Below, one piece after another: positions 34,782 through 42,957 of a stretch of DNA of 64,000 nt (its first letter is position 1; each line of letters begins with the position of its first letter). Position numbers and translations under genes: made by a program. A model generated the notes under the pieces. It was not told where the DNA came from, searched no databases, and worked only from the letters and a program-made list of their open reading frames with translations. Origin of the DNA: CBDBCU01 sp965243185 (lineage in GTDB: Bacteria; Chloroflexota; Dehalococcoidia; Lucifugimonadales; UBA3495); contig OZ251531.1 of NCBI GenBank assembly GCA_965243185.1, forward strand, positions 2,046,001 to 2,110,000. The letters run 5' to 3'.

Positions 34782-35999
34782 ATGACTGACCACCGGGAAC
34801 CGGAAACTACCGGCCGGCCGGAAAGCGACTACAGCCGCCAGACGGTCAAACGGCGGCAGCTCCGCACCGGCTACACTACCGGCTCCTGCGCCGCCGCCGC
34901 CGCCAAGGCCGCTACCTTGGCCCTCCTTACCGGCCGCCCGGTAACCGAAGTCACCATCCATTTGCCGGTAGGTCAGGATGTTGCCTTTGCCGTCCACCGT
35001 TGCCAGTGGGCGGCTGACCGGGACGCCGTAACCTGTTCGATTATCAAGGATGGCGGCGATGACCCGGATGTCACCCACGGCGCTGAAATTTGCGCCACGG
35101 TGCGGCAAGACCCCACGGCAATTGAGGGCGTTCGCATCACCGGCGGCGACGGTGTCGGTACCGTAACCCGCCCCGGCACCGGCATTCCGGTCGGCGAACC
35201 GGCCGTTACCCGCGTCCCCCGGCGGATGATTACCGACTCCGTAGCCGCGGCCGCCGCGGCTCAAGGCTTGGCTGCCGACAGCGGCTTTGTTGTTCAGTTG
35301 TCCGTCCCGGATGGAGCGGCCATCGCCGCCAAAACTACCAACTCCCGCTTGGGCGTGTTGGGCGGTATTTCTATCCTGGGCAGCACCGGCGTAGTGCAGC
35401 CCTTTTCCACCGCCGCTTGGCGCGCCAGCGTTCACCTGGCTATTGATGTGGCGGCGGCCAACGACCTGTCCCATCTGGTCTTGTCCACCGGCACTCGCAG
35501 CGAGGAATACGCCCGCCGCTGCCTCGACTTGCCCGATATGGCTTACATCGAAGCCGGCATTTTCAGCGGCCCCGCTATGAAACGCTGCGTAATGCGGAAA
35601 GTCCGCCGCGCCGCCCATGTCGGAATGGTCGGCAAGTTTTCCAAAATGGCCATGGGCTACTTTGTTACCCATGTGGCCGGCAATCAAGTGGATACCAATT
35701 TTCTGGCGGAACTGGCCGCCCAATGCGGCGCCACGGAGGCGGTGCAAGCGGAAATGCGGCAAGCCAGCAGCGCCCGCCACTTTCAGGAAATCGCCCAAGC
35801 CAACGATTTGCTCTCCGTCTTTCCCCTGATGTGCGCGATGGTCTGCGCGGCCAGCCGCAAGCATTTGGGGGCTGACGCTGACACGCTGATTGTCGATGCC
35901 CTCTGTTTCGACTTTGACGGAACTTTGCTGGGCTATGCCTCGACTGACGCCGCCGGCGTCCCCTTGGCGGCCGGCGCGGAGCTGGGGCAAAATGGTTAA
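34782..35999 (+). CDS. cbiD: cobalt-precorrin-5B C(1)-methyltransferase
   Basis: A 405-residue CbiD that methylates C-1 after acetaldehyde release. The signature RTGYTTGSCAAAAAKAA opens the domain. Later blocks include IKDGGDDPDVTHGAEI, GVGTVTRPGTGIPVGEPA, ISILGSTGVVQPFS and the C-terminal HVGMVGKFSKMAMG. The ATG 34782 follows cbiX by 10 bases. An in-frame earlier ATG lies inside cbiX and is unlikely. The stop overlaps the start of cbiT by 8 bases. Confidence 0.95.
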   Translation: MTDHREPETTGRPESDYSRQTVKRRQLRTGYTTGSCAAAAAKAATLALLTGRPVTEVTIHLPVGQDVAFAVHRCQWAADRDAVTCSIIKDGGDDPDVTHGAEICATVRQDPTAIEGVRITGGDGVGTVTRPGTGIPVGEPAVTRVPRRMITDSVAAAAAAQGLAADSGFVVQLSVPDGAAIAAKTTNSRLGVLGGISILGSTGVVQPFSTAAWRASVHLAIDVAAANDLSHLVLSTGTRSEEYARRCLDLPDMAYIEAGIFSGPAMKRCVMRKVRRAAHVGMVGKFSKMAMGYFVTHVAGNQVDTNFLAELAAQCGATEAVQAEMRQASSARHFQEIAQANDLLSVFPLMCAMVCAASRKHLGADADTLIVDALCFDFDGTLLGYASTDAAGVPLAAGAELGQNG

Positions 36000-36666
36000 G
36001 CCGCCGGCCGTTACTGTCGCCCCTGCAATCCCGGCCGGAGCGGCCGGGCCGCAAACGGAATCCGCCGCCCGCCCTTGGGGTCTGCCTGATGATGCCTTTG
36101 AGCAGCGGCGGCCCTTGCGCGGTCAAATCACCAAGCGGGAAGTGCGCGCGGTCAGCCTCTACTCCTTGGGCTTGCGGCCGGGCAGCATTGTTTGGGACAT
36201 TGGGGCCGGCACCGGGGCCATGTCGGTCGAGGCGGCTATCCTTGCCCATCGCGGTATGGTGTATGCTGTTGAACGGGATGTTGCCGGCTTGGAACTGTTG
36301 CAGAGCAATGTAGTTGCCTATAGTCCGGGCAATGTCCAAATCGTCCCCGGCGCCGCCCCGGAGGTGTTGGCGGCCTTACCCGACCCGGACGCCGTATTTA
36401 TTGGCGGCAGCGGCGGCCAATTGCCCGCCATCCTGGATACCGCCGCCCAACGATTGAACCCCGGCGGCCGTATCGTCGTAAATCTAGCGGCTCTCGAGCG
36501 GACTAACGAAACCCGGCGGTATTTTAAGGAATCGGGTTTCCAAGTTGATGTTACTATGGTCACCACCGCCCGGGGGCAGGAAATGCCTGATGGCGCATTG
36601 CGCTTTGCGGGACTGAACCCGGTCTTTGTAGTAACTGCCTGCCGCGCCGCTACCCCGGAGGATTAG
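35992..36666 (+). CDS. cbiT: cobalt-precorrin-6B C(15)-methyltransferase, decarboxylating
   Basis: A 224-residue SAM methyltransferase: WGLPDDAFEQRRPLRGQITKREVRAVSL is the typical CbiT/CobL-C start, then the SAM site VWDIGAGTGAMSVEAA and AVERDVAGLELLQSN, and FIGGSGGQLPAILD. It methylates C-15 and removes the C-12 acetate carboxyl. The N-terminal 25 residues are Pro/Ala-rich and lack a CbiE domain, so this is CbiT alone. The ATG at 35992 overlaps cbiD. Confidence 0.93.
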   Translation: MVKPPAVTVAPAIPAGAAGPQTESAARPWGLPDDAFEQRRPLRGQITKREVRAVSLYSLGLRPGSIVWDIGAGTGAMSVEAAILAHRGMVYAVERDVAGLELLQSNVVAYSPGNVQIVPGAAPEVLAALPDPDAVFIGGSGGQLPAILDTAAQRLNPGGRIVVNLAALERTNETRRYFKESGFQVDVTMVTTARGQEMPDGALRFAGLNPVFVVTACRAATPED

Positions 36667-36671
36667 CAACT

Positions 36672-37397
36672 ATGAGCAGCGCCGCCCGCCCGCTGAATTA
36701 CGGTCGTCTCTACGGCGTCGGCGTCGGCCCCGGCGACCCGGAATTGGTTACGCTCAAAGCCCAACGGGTACTGCAAAGCGTCCCCCTGGTCTGCGTCCCC
36801 CAAGCCGACGCCAGCGCCGACAGCTTCGCCCTCTCCATTGCCCGCTCTTTCATCGACACCGACCGGCAGGAAATCCTGCGCTTTGCCTTTCCTACCGATG
36901 ACGCCGACGCGGCCGCCGATGTTTGGGAAACGGCCGCCGCAACTTTGGCCGGCCGCCTGCAACAGGGCCAGGATGCCGCCTTTATCACCGAAGGCGACCC
37001 GATGCTGTTCAGCACCTTTTCCTATGTGCTGGAAAGCATTAAGACCAACTACCCGGAAATCGCCGTTGAAATCATCCCCGGCGTTTCCTCGGTAATGGCC
37101 GCCGCCGCCCGCGCCCGCGTCCCCTTGGTCACCCACGGCCAGCGGCTGGCCATCCTCCCGGCGGTGTACGGCATCGACGACCTCCGCGAAGCCATCGCCA
37201 ACTACGACACCATTGTCCTGATGAAAGTCAACCGCGTCCTGCTCGACGCCTTGGCTAACCTCGAAAGCCTCGGCTTGGCGGGCAAGGGCATCTATGTCCG
37301 CCGCGCTACTACCGCCCGGGAGCAGGTGGTTCAGGACTTGCGGCAGTTGACCGCGGAGGACTTGGACTACTTTTCTCTACTCATCATCAAAAGGTGA
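36672..37397 (+). CDS. cbiL: cobalt-precorrin-2 C(20)-methyltransferase
   Basis: A 241-residue tetrapyrrole methylase of the CbiL/CobI type. The SAM loop LYGVGVGPGDPELVTLKAQRVL starts the protein, followed by AFITEGDPMLFSTFSYV and EIIPGVSSVMAAAARARVPL. It adds a methyl at C-20. It starts 5 bases after cbiT. Confidence 0.93.
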   Translation: MSSAARPLNYGRLYGVGVGPGDPELVTLKAQRVLQSVPLVCVPQADASADSFALSIARSFIDTDRQEILRFAFPTDDADAAADVWETAAATLAGRLQQGQDAAFITEGDPMLFSTFSYVLESIKTNYPEIAVEIIPGVSSVMAAAARARVPLVTHGQRLAILPAVYGIDDLREAIANYDTIVLMKVNRVLLDALANLESLGLAGKGIYVRRATTAREQVVQDLRQLTAEDLDYFSLLIIKR

Positions 37398-37401
37398 AAA
37401 A

Positions 37402-38220
37402 ATGGCGCACGGCAAAGTCTATTTCATCGGCGGCGGCCCCGGCGACCCGGAACTGCTGACCCTCAAGGCGCAGCGGCTTATCGCCGCCGCCGATGTGGTC
37501 ATCTACGCCGATTCCCTCGTTCACCCGGACATCGTCGCCTTTGCCCGGCCCGACGCCGCCGTTCACGGCAGCCGCGATATGACCCTGGACGAAATTATGG
37601 CGGTTACGCTGCAAGCCGTCGCCACCGGTCAAACCGTAGCCCGCATCCAGAGCGGCGACCCGGCCCTGTACGGGGCTATCCTCGAGCAGATGCGGATCCT
37701 CGAACGGGAAGGGGTGGATTACGAAATCATCCCCGGCGTCAGCGCCGCCTTTGCCGCCGCCGCCAAACTCAAAGCCGAACTCACCGTGCCGGAAATCTCC
37801 CAAACCGTGATAATGACCCGCGCCCAGGGCCGCATTGCAATGCCGCCAAAAGAGCAGCTGCAAGACTTGGCCGCCCACAACTGCACCCTGGTTATTTTCC
37901 TCGGCGTTACCCGTATGCCCCAAATCGTCCGGGAACTCACCGCCGCCGGCTATCCCCTTAAAACCCCGGCCGCCGTAGTCTATCGGGTCGGTTGGGATGA
38001 TGAAAAAATAATCCGCGGCGACCTCGCTAACATCGCCGCCCTAGTCCGGGAAGCCAAAATCAACCGCCAAGCCCTGGTCTTTGTCGGCCAAGCCATTGAC
38101 CCGGCCCTGCGCGACCCGGCCGCCGCTAACAGCCAATTCGCCACTTCCCACCTCTATTCCGGCAGCTATACCCACCTGTTCCGCCGCGCCCAAGCCGGAA
38201 CGCCCACCGCTGCCGACTAG
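37402..38220 (+). CDS. cbiF: cobalt-precorrin-4 C(11)-methyltransferase
   Basis: A 272-residue tetrapyrrole methylase of the CbiF/CobM type: KVYFIGGGPGDPELLTLKAQ, VIYADSLVHP, RIQSGDPALYGAILEQM, YEIIPGVSAAFAAAAKL, and the family TRAQGRIAMPPKEQL. It methylates C-11. A few bases separate it from cbiL, so translation is likely coupled. Confidence 0.95.
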   Translation: MAHGKVYFIGGGPGDPELLTLKAQRLIAAADVVIYADSLVHPDIVAFARPDAAVHGSRDMTLDEIMAVTLQAVATGQTVARIQSGDPALYGAILEQMRILEREGVDYEIIPGVSAAFAAAAKLKAELTVPEISQTVIMTRAQGRIAMPPKEQLQDLAAHNCTLVIFLGVTRMPQIVRELTAAGYPLKTPAAVVYRVGWDDEKIIRGDLANIAALVREAKINRQALVFVGQAIDPALRDPAAANSQFATSHLYSGSYTHLFRRAQAGTPTAAD

Positions 38221-38232
38221 CGGAGCCGCCCG

Positions 38233-39435
38233 ATGTCCGCCGCTTTCCCGAACACCGCCCCGGGCGTTGCGCCGGATACTTCTATCGTCGCTCTGTCCCG
38301 CAGCGGCTCCCGGCTGGCTCAGGACTTGCGCCGCCGCTTGCCCGGAAACCCCCGCCTCTACCTGGACCGCCGCTTTGCCCCCACCGACCCGGCGGCTGCC
38401 GCTATACGGCTCTATGACCGTCCCCTCCGCCCGGTCTTGCAACGGCTCTTTACGGAAAACCGCCGCCTCATCCTCTTTATGCCCGTGGGCGTAGCAGTGC
38501 GGCTCTTGGCGCCGGTAATGCAGCATAAGCACACCGACCCGGCTGTGGTCTGCGTCGATGACGCCGGCCGTTTTGCCGTCAGCCTCCTTTCCGGGCATAT
38601 CGGCGGCGGCGATGCCCTGACCCGGGAAGTGGCCGCTATCTTGGGGGCAACCCCGGTTATCACCTCGGCATCCCACGCCCTCGACACCTTGGCGGTAGAT
38701 TTGCTCGGCTTGGATTTCGGCTGGAAAATCGAGGCCGCCAACGAAACGATAACCCGGGTCAGCGCCGCTGTAGTCAACGGCGAACCGGTCGGGGTCTATC
38801 AGGATGCCGGCCAACGCAATTGGTGGCCGGCCAACCAACCTTGGCCGGCTAACCTTACCGTATATCCCACCCTGGAATCCTTGAGCCAATCCCCCAGCGC
38901 GGCCTATCTGGTGATAACCGACCGCTGGCTTCCCGACCCCGAACCGGGGGTAATTGAATGGGATATTGAGGTAAGGGGCAGTGAATCTAATCCCCAGCGT
39001 CCCCGCAATATGGTGGTCTATCGTCCCCCTAGCTTGGTAGTCGGAGTTGGCTGCCGCCGGGACGTGTGCCTTGACTACCTGTTCGATTTTGTGGGCAATA
39101 CTTTCCACCGGTTCGGGCTGTGGGAGGATAGCATCGCCGCCATCGCCACCGCCGACCTCAAAGCCGATGAACCCGGCATCATCGAACTAGCGGCGGAGTA
39201 CGGAGTACCGTTGCAAACCTACTCGGCAGAGCGGCTGAACCAAGTCTTTGCCGATTTGCCTAATGCCGGCTTGAACCAATCCGCCGCCGCCCATCGCTTG
39301 CTGGGCCTTTGGGGCGTTGCCGAACCGGCCGCCCTCTTGACCGCCGGCAGTCAGGAACTGGTCCTACCCCGTCAAAAAACCGACCGGGCAACCCTCGCGG
39401 TAGCCCGCATCCCTTACGAAACCCATCCCACTTAA
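38233..39435 (+). CDS. cbiG: cobalt-precorrin-5A hydrolase
   Basis: A 400-residue CbiG that opens the lactone and releases the two-carbon unit. Both halves are seen: the N-terminal region with FMPVGVAVRLLAPVM, KHTDPAVVCVDDAGRFAVSLLSGHIGG and LTREVAAILGATPVITSASHA, and the C-terminal domain with VVGVGCRRDVC, DLKADEPGIIELAAEYGVPLQTYSAE. The middle linker is typical. It lies 12 bases after cbiF. Confidence 0.93.
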   Translation: MSAAFPNTAPGVAPDTSIVALSRSGSRLAQDLRRRLPGNPRLYLDRRFAPTDPAAAAIRLYDRPLRPVLQRLFTENRRLILFMPVGVAVRLLAPVMQHKHTDPAVVCVDDAGRFAVSLLSGHIGGGDALTREVAAILGATPVITSASHALDTLAVDLLGLDFGWKIEAANETITRVSAAVVNGEPVGVYQDAGQRNWWPANQPWPANLTVYPTLESLSQSPSAAYLVITDRWLPDPEPGVIEWDIEVRGSESNPQRPRNMVVYRPPSLVVGVGCRRDVCLDYLFDFVGNTFHRFGLWEDSIAAIATADLKADEPGIIELAAEYGVPLQTYSAERLNQVFADLPNAGLNQSAAAHRLLGLWGVAEPAALLTAGSQELVLPRQKTDRATLAVARIPYETHPT

Positions 39436-39450
39436 TCAGGAAACCCGCCA

Positions 39451-40218
39451 ATGACCGACACCCCCAACGGCAAAATCTTTCTGGTCGGATTAGGCCCCGG
39501 AGCCGCCGAACTCCTGACCCCGGCCGCCGTCGACGCTCTGCTCAATGCCGAGGTCATCATCGGCTTCCGCGGCTATCTCGAGCCGATTGCCGCCCTTACC
39601 GCCGGCAAAGAAGTAGTGGCTATGGAACTGGGCCAGGAACTGGAGCGGGCGCAACGGGCGGTGGACTTGGCTAAGGGCGGCAAGGCGGTAGCGGTAGTTT
39701 CCTCCGGGGATGCCGGCGTTTATGGAATGGCTGGCCCACTGTTTCGTGTTCTCACCGCCGCCGGCTGGGACGGCGAAAATCCCCCGGTAGTCACCATCCC
39801 CGGCGTCTCCGCCCTGCAAGCGGCCGCCGCCCTCCTCGGTTCCCCCCTGATGCAGGACTTTTGCGCCATCAGCCTCAGCGACCTGTTGACCCCTTGGGAC
39901 ACCATCCGCCGCCGCTTGGCCGCCGCAGCCCTCGGCGATTTTGTCGTAGCCCTCTACAACCCCCGCAGCCAACGCCGGGACTGGCAGCTGCTCGAAGCCC
40001 GCCGTATCCTGCTCGACCATCGCCCGCCGCAAACCCCGGTCGGCTTGGTGCGGGCCGCCTACCGCCCCAACCAGCAAACCACCCTCACCACCCTGCAAGA
40101 CCTCGCAGACCGCGCCGCCGAAGTGGATATGTTCACCACCGTAATCATCGGCAACTCCACCACCTACACCCACCACGGCAAAATGGTCACCCCGCGGGGG
40201 TATCAGGAGAAGGGGTAG
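39451..40218 (+). CDS. cbiH: precorrin-3B / cobalt-factor-III C(17)-methyltransferase
   Basis: A 255-residue tetrapyrrole methylase of the CbiH/CobJ type: KIFLVGLGPGAAELLTPAAVDALLNAEVIIGF, AVVSSGDAGVYGMAGP, TIPGVSALQAAAALLGSPL, and the family CAISLSDLLTPWDTIRRRL. It methylates C-17 and contracts the ring. Last gene of the run. No cbiE, cbiJ/cobK or cbiA follows. The next gene is an unrelated methyltransferase with its own promoter. Confidence 0.94.
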   Translation: MTDTPNGKIFLVGLGPGAAELLTPAAVDALLNAEVIIGFRGYLEPIAALTAGKEVVAMELGQELERAQRAVDLAKGGKAVAVVSSGDAGVYGMAGPLFRVLTAAGWDGENPPVVTIPGVSALQAAAALLGSPLMQDFCAISLSDLLTPWDTIRRRLAAAALGDFVVALYNPRSQRRDWQLLEARRILLDHRPPQTPVGLVRAAYRPNQQTTLTTLQDLADRAAEVDMFTTVIIGNSTTYTHHGKMVTPRGYQEKG

Positions 40219-40293
40219 GGATACCTATACATAAAGCTAAAACCCCTTCGTTTAACATAAAAGCAAGTTTTCGGATGTAAAAAGCGATAAAAC

Positions 40294-40322
40294 TTGTCAA
40301 CTTTCGCAACAGGGTATATCAT
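40294..40322 (+). promoter_or_regulatory. promoter of the 40357 methyltransferase
   Basis: TTGTCA (40294-40299), 17-base spacer, TATCAT (40317-40322). The downstream TTG start at 40357 then has AAGGGGGAG 4 bases upstream. Confidence 0.55.
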
Positions 40323-40356
40323 TCCCCCCATTCACTACTGGATAAGGGGGAGCAAG

Positions 40357-41301
40357 TTGACCAACCCTGACTTTGCAAGCCAGCCATTTTTTCCGAGGGA
40401 TGGCGTGGAGGAAGTGAGGGGGGCAACTTTTACAACCCCTGAGGACGGTTCTTTGGCTCTGGCCGAAGTTGAGAACCAAGTCTTTTACCGGTCTTCGGCA
40501 ACGATGGCCGAGGTGAAGACGGCCACGGTAGACTTGATTGTCACCTCTCCGCCTTATTACCACATAAAAGACTATACCCAGAACGGCCACCAGAACGGGT
40601 TTCACTCCGCGCGTCTTCCTGAGGATTACGGCTCCATTCCGGACTACCGTCCCTATATCCAAGCAATGCTTCGCACTTGGCAAGAGTGCGTCAGGGTACT
40701 CAAGCCCAATGGGAAATTGGCCATCAACGCCCCGTTAATGCCCATCCCTAAAAAGGAGATTTCCACGCACCACACCCGGCACATTTTCAATATCTATGCC
40801 GATATTGAAAACTCCATCTTGGAAAACATATCCAGCATAAACCTGCTGGATATTTATATTTGGAACCGGGTCAACGGAACTAAGCGGTTGATGTTCGGGA
40901 GCTATCCCTATCCCCGCAACTTGTACGCCCAGAACACCGCCGAGTTCGTCGGCGTATTTGTCAAAGAGGGCAAACCGTCCAAAGTTTCCCAAGAAGTAAA
41001 GCAGATCAGCGCCCTATCCGAGACAGAGTGGGTTGAATACACCCAGCAGGTGTGGACGCTTCCCGGTCCCAACAAGGCAGATGTCGCTTGGGGCAAACAC
41101 CCGGCCATTATGCCCGAAGAAATTGCCCGGCGTTGCATCCGTATGTTCTCTTATGTAGGAGACTTGGTGTTAGACCCCTTTGCTGGCTCTGGTACTACTC
41201 TAAAAGTTGCCAAAGAACTTGGCCGCAAGTACGTCGGCTACGAAATCTACCATAACTACGCGCCAGTCATCGAGGAGAAACTTTCCCTAGCCGGCCGTTA
41301 A
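40357..41301 (+). CDS. TSPPY-type DNA methyltransferase (beta class, probably N4-cytosine)
   Basis: About 314 residues from the TTG at 40357, which is preceded by AAGGGGGAG. A longer frame from 40294 would begin inside the promoter. Catalytic motif IV is VDLIVTSPPYYHIKDY near residue 62, and the SAM motif GDLVLDPFAGSGTTLKVAKELGR lies near residue 273, the order of beta-class enzymes. TSPPY is common in N4-cytosine enzymes but not exclusive. Directly downstream (10 bases) is a broken nuclease gene, so this was probably a type II R-M system. Confidence 0.85.
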   Translation: MTNPDFASQPFFPRDGVEEVRGATFTTPEDGSLALAEVENQVFYRSSATMAEVKTATVDLIVTSPPYYHIKDYTQNGHQNGFHSARLPEDYGSIPDYRPYIQAMLRTWQECVRVLKPNGKLAINAPLMPIPKKEISTHHTRHIFNIYADIENSILENISSINLLDIYIWNRVNGTKRLMFGSYPYPRNLYAQNTAEFVGVFVKEGKPSKVSQEVKQISALSETEWVEYTQQVWTLPGPNKADVAWGKHPAIMPEEIARRCIRMFSYVGDLVLDPFAGSGTTLKVAKELGRKYVGYEIYHNYAPVIEEKLSLAGR

Positions 41302-41311
41302 GAGGTGCAAA

Positions 41312-41919
41312 ATGCCTAACCCGGATGCTTTCATCCAAATGCCGATTTCCGCCGAGCTTGACACCACAGCCCAGTGGTTCGCCGAGCGGCGTATCCTGTT
41401 CGAGTACCCCGGGCATGACCGGCAGGTTTTCGGCAATTACGGTCCTGAACACGTCCAGACCATCAAACGCGGCATCCTTGGCGAGTTAGCCGTGTTCCAG
41501 TACCTGCACGATGCCTTACAAGAAAGGTACGGAAATTTGCCGCCTGCGGTCAGGTCTCATCGGGTAAGGGACAAGGTATGCCTGCATACCACTTTGGGCT
41601 GCTTCGACGAGGGGTACGACCTCACCGTTGCCGGTCAAAGCGTCGACTAAAGGTGTATGCCACTCAGCTCGTCCAACTATCTGCGATTCCGTCCCGTAAC
41701 CTACTGATAAATCAGCAGCAGATGGAGTCTTCTGGTAAGAAACCTGCGGACTTGTACGTGCAGGTTTTCTTTATCACTGAGGGACATTTGGTTTTGGCAG
41801 GATACAGTGAAGGTTTGCCGCCCTTGAACACCAGATTCCCGTCTCCAGCATACGCCCGCCGGGTGCCTGACTTGTTGCCGATGGCAAACTTGCGGGATAT
41901 GGTTCTTGCCAACCCGTAA
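41312..41919 (+). pseudogene. restriction endonuclease gene, frameshifted inside its catalytic motif
   Basis: The frame from ATG 41312 gives 112 residues ending GCFDEGYDLTVAGQSVD then a stop at 41648-41650. The next frame continues without a gap as KVYATQLVQLSAIPSRNLLINQ and ends at 41919. Adding one T at 41648 gives YDLTVAGQSVDLKVY, a canonical D-x(n)-(D/E)-x-K nuclease core. So the lesion falls at the catalytic D-x-K. The partner methyltransferase immediately upstream is intact. Total restored length is about 202 residues, usual for a type II enzyme. Sequencing error and true decay remain possible. Confidence 0.7.
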
Positions 41920-41958
41920 CTCTCCTTTTCCAAATCCTCCTTAAAGCGAGGTATCCCA

Positions 41959-42714
41959 ATGCCCTCCATCCGTCCCAACCGGGTTAAGGAAAAACTGGCT
42001 GCCGGGCAGGTTACCGTTACCATCTCCGGCATCCTTTCCAGCGAAATAGTCGATTTTCTGGGGCCGCTGGGCTTTGACGGCGTGTGGCTGGAGTGCGAAC
42101 ACGGCGGCGTTACCTGGGAGCAGCTGGGCGATATGACCCGCGCCGCCGACCTGTGGGGCGTTACTCCCATCACCCGCGTCAACGCCAACGAACCCTGGCT
42201 CATTACCCGCACCCTTGACCGGGGTTCAATGGGCATCGTCGTTCCCCACATCAACAGCCGAGCTGCCGCCGAACAAGCCGCCCAATCCGCCAAATACGCC
42301 CCCTTGGGCTACCGGGGAATGTTCGGCGGCCGCCAATCCTACGGCGTCCCCGATTACTTCGCCGCCGCCAACGACCAGAGTATGGTTATCGTCCTCCTCG
42401 AGGAAGTGTCGGCTCTGCAAAACCTCGACGAAATCCTCCGCGTGGATGACATTGATGTTTTCTTTGTCGCCCCCTCGGACTTGGCCCAGACTATGGGACA
42501 CCTGGGCAATCCCGGCCATCCCGAAGTGCAGGCGGCCATTGACGCCGCCATCGCCCGCATCGTAGCTTCGGGCCGCACCGCCGGCACCCTGGTCAACGAC
42601 GCCAACGCCGCCGACTATGTAAGCAAAGGCGTCAAGTTCCTGATGACCTCTTTCAACCCCTGGCTCAGCCGGGCCGCCGCCGATTTCCTGGGCAAAGTAG
42701 CTACCGGTAGGTAG
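41959..42714 (+). CDS. HpcH/HpaI-family aldolase
   Basis: A 251-residue class II pyruvate aldolase-type protein. It shows VTISGILSSEIVDFLGPLGFDGVWLECEHGGV (metal/base region), TPITRVNANEPWLITRTLDRGSMGIVVPHINS and the later DVFFVAPSDLAQTMGHLGNPGHPEVQ. Family members cleave or form 2-keto-3-hydroxy acids. The physiological substrate is unknown. It sits between two R-M loci without an obvious functional tie. Confidence 0.88.
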   Translation: MPSIRPNRVKEKLAAGQVTVTISGILSSEIVDFLGPLGFDGVWLECEHGGVTWEQLGDMTRAADLWGVTPITRVNANEPWLITRTLDRGSMGIVVPHINSRAAAEQAAQSAKYAPLGYRGMFGGRQSYGVPDYFAAANDQSMVIVLLEEVSALQNLDEILRVDDIDVFFVAPSDLAQTMGHLGNPGHPEVQAAIDAAIARIVASGRTAGTLVNDANAADYVSKGVKFLMTSFNPWLSRAAADFLGKVATGR

Positions 42715-42728
42715 CCGTTGCCGCTGCG

Positions 42729-42908
42729 ATGCCGCAACAAGCCGGCACCCATCCTAAACCGGTCAACTTGCAAGCGGCATTGATTGCGGCGGTAACGGCC
42801 CCGGGGGATGTGATATTAGACCCGGCGGCGGGGAGTTATTCGGTGTTGACAGCGGCACAGTTGGCGGGGCGGGAGTTTTTGGGGTATGATTTGTGGGAGT
42901 ATAATTGA
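42729..42908 (+). CDS. 59-residue methyltransferase C-terminal fragment
   Basis: A small frame starting at ATG 42729 reads THPKPVNLQAALIAAVTAPG then DVILDPAAGSYSVLTAAQLA and GREFLGYDLWEYN. This matches the last block of a beta-class DNA methyltransferase (target-domain end, SAM motif I, following helix). It can be aligned by eye to the end of the 59712 enzyme, which also ends its motif in DLWE. The catalytic DPPF/SPPY part is absent. It is either a decay relic or a stand-alone piece. It lies 49 bases before the AccI-like nuclease gene. Confidence 0.55.
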   Translation: MPQQAGTHPKPVNLQAALIAAVTAPGDVILDPAAGSYSVLTAAQLAGREFLGYDLWEYN

Positions 42909-42957
42909 GAAGTCCATCTGCGAAAGCCAGCGCTGAATCATTGGGGAGAACAACGGA

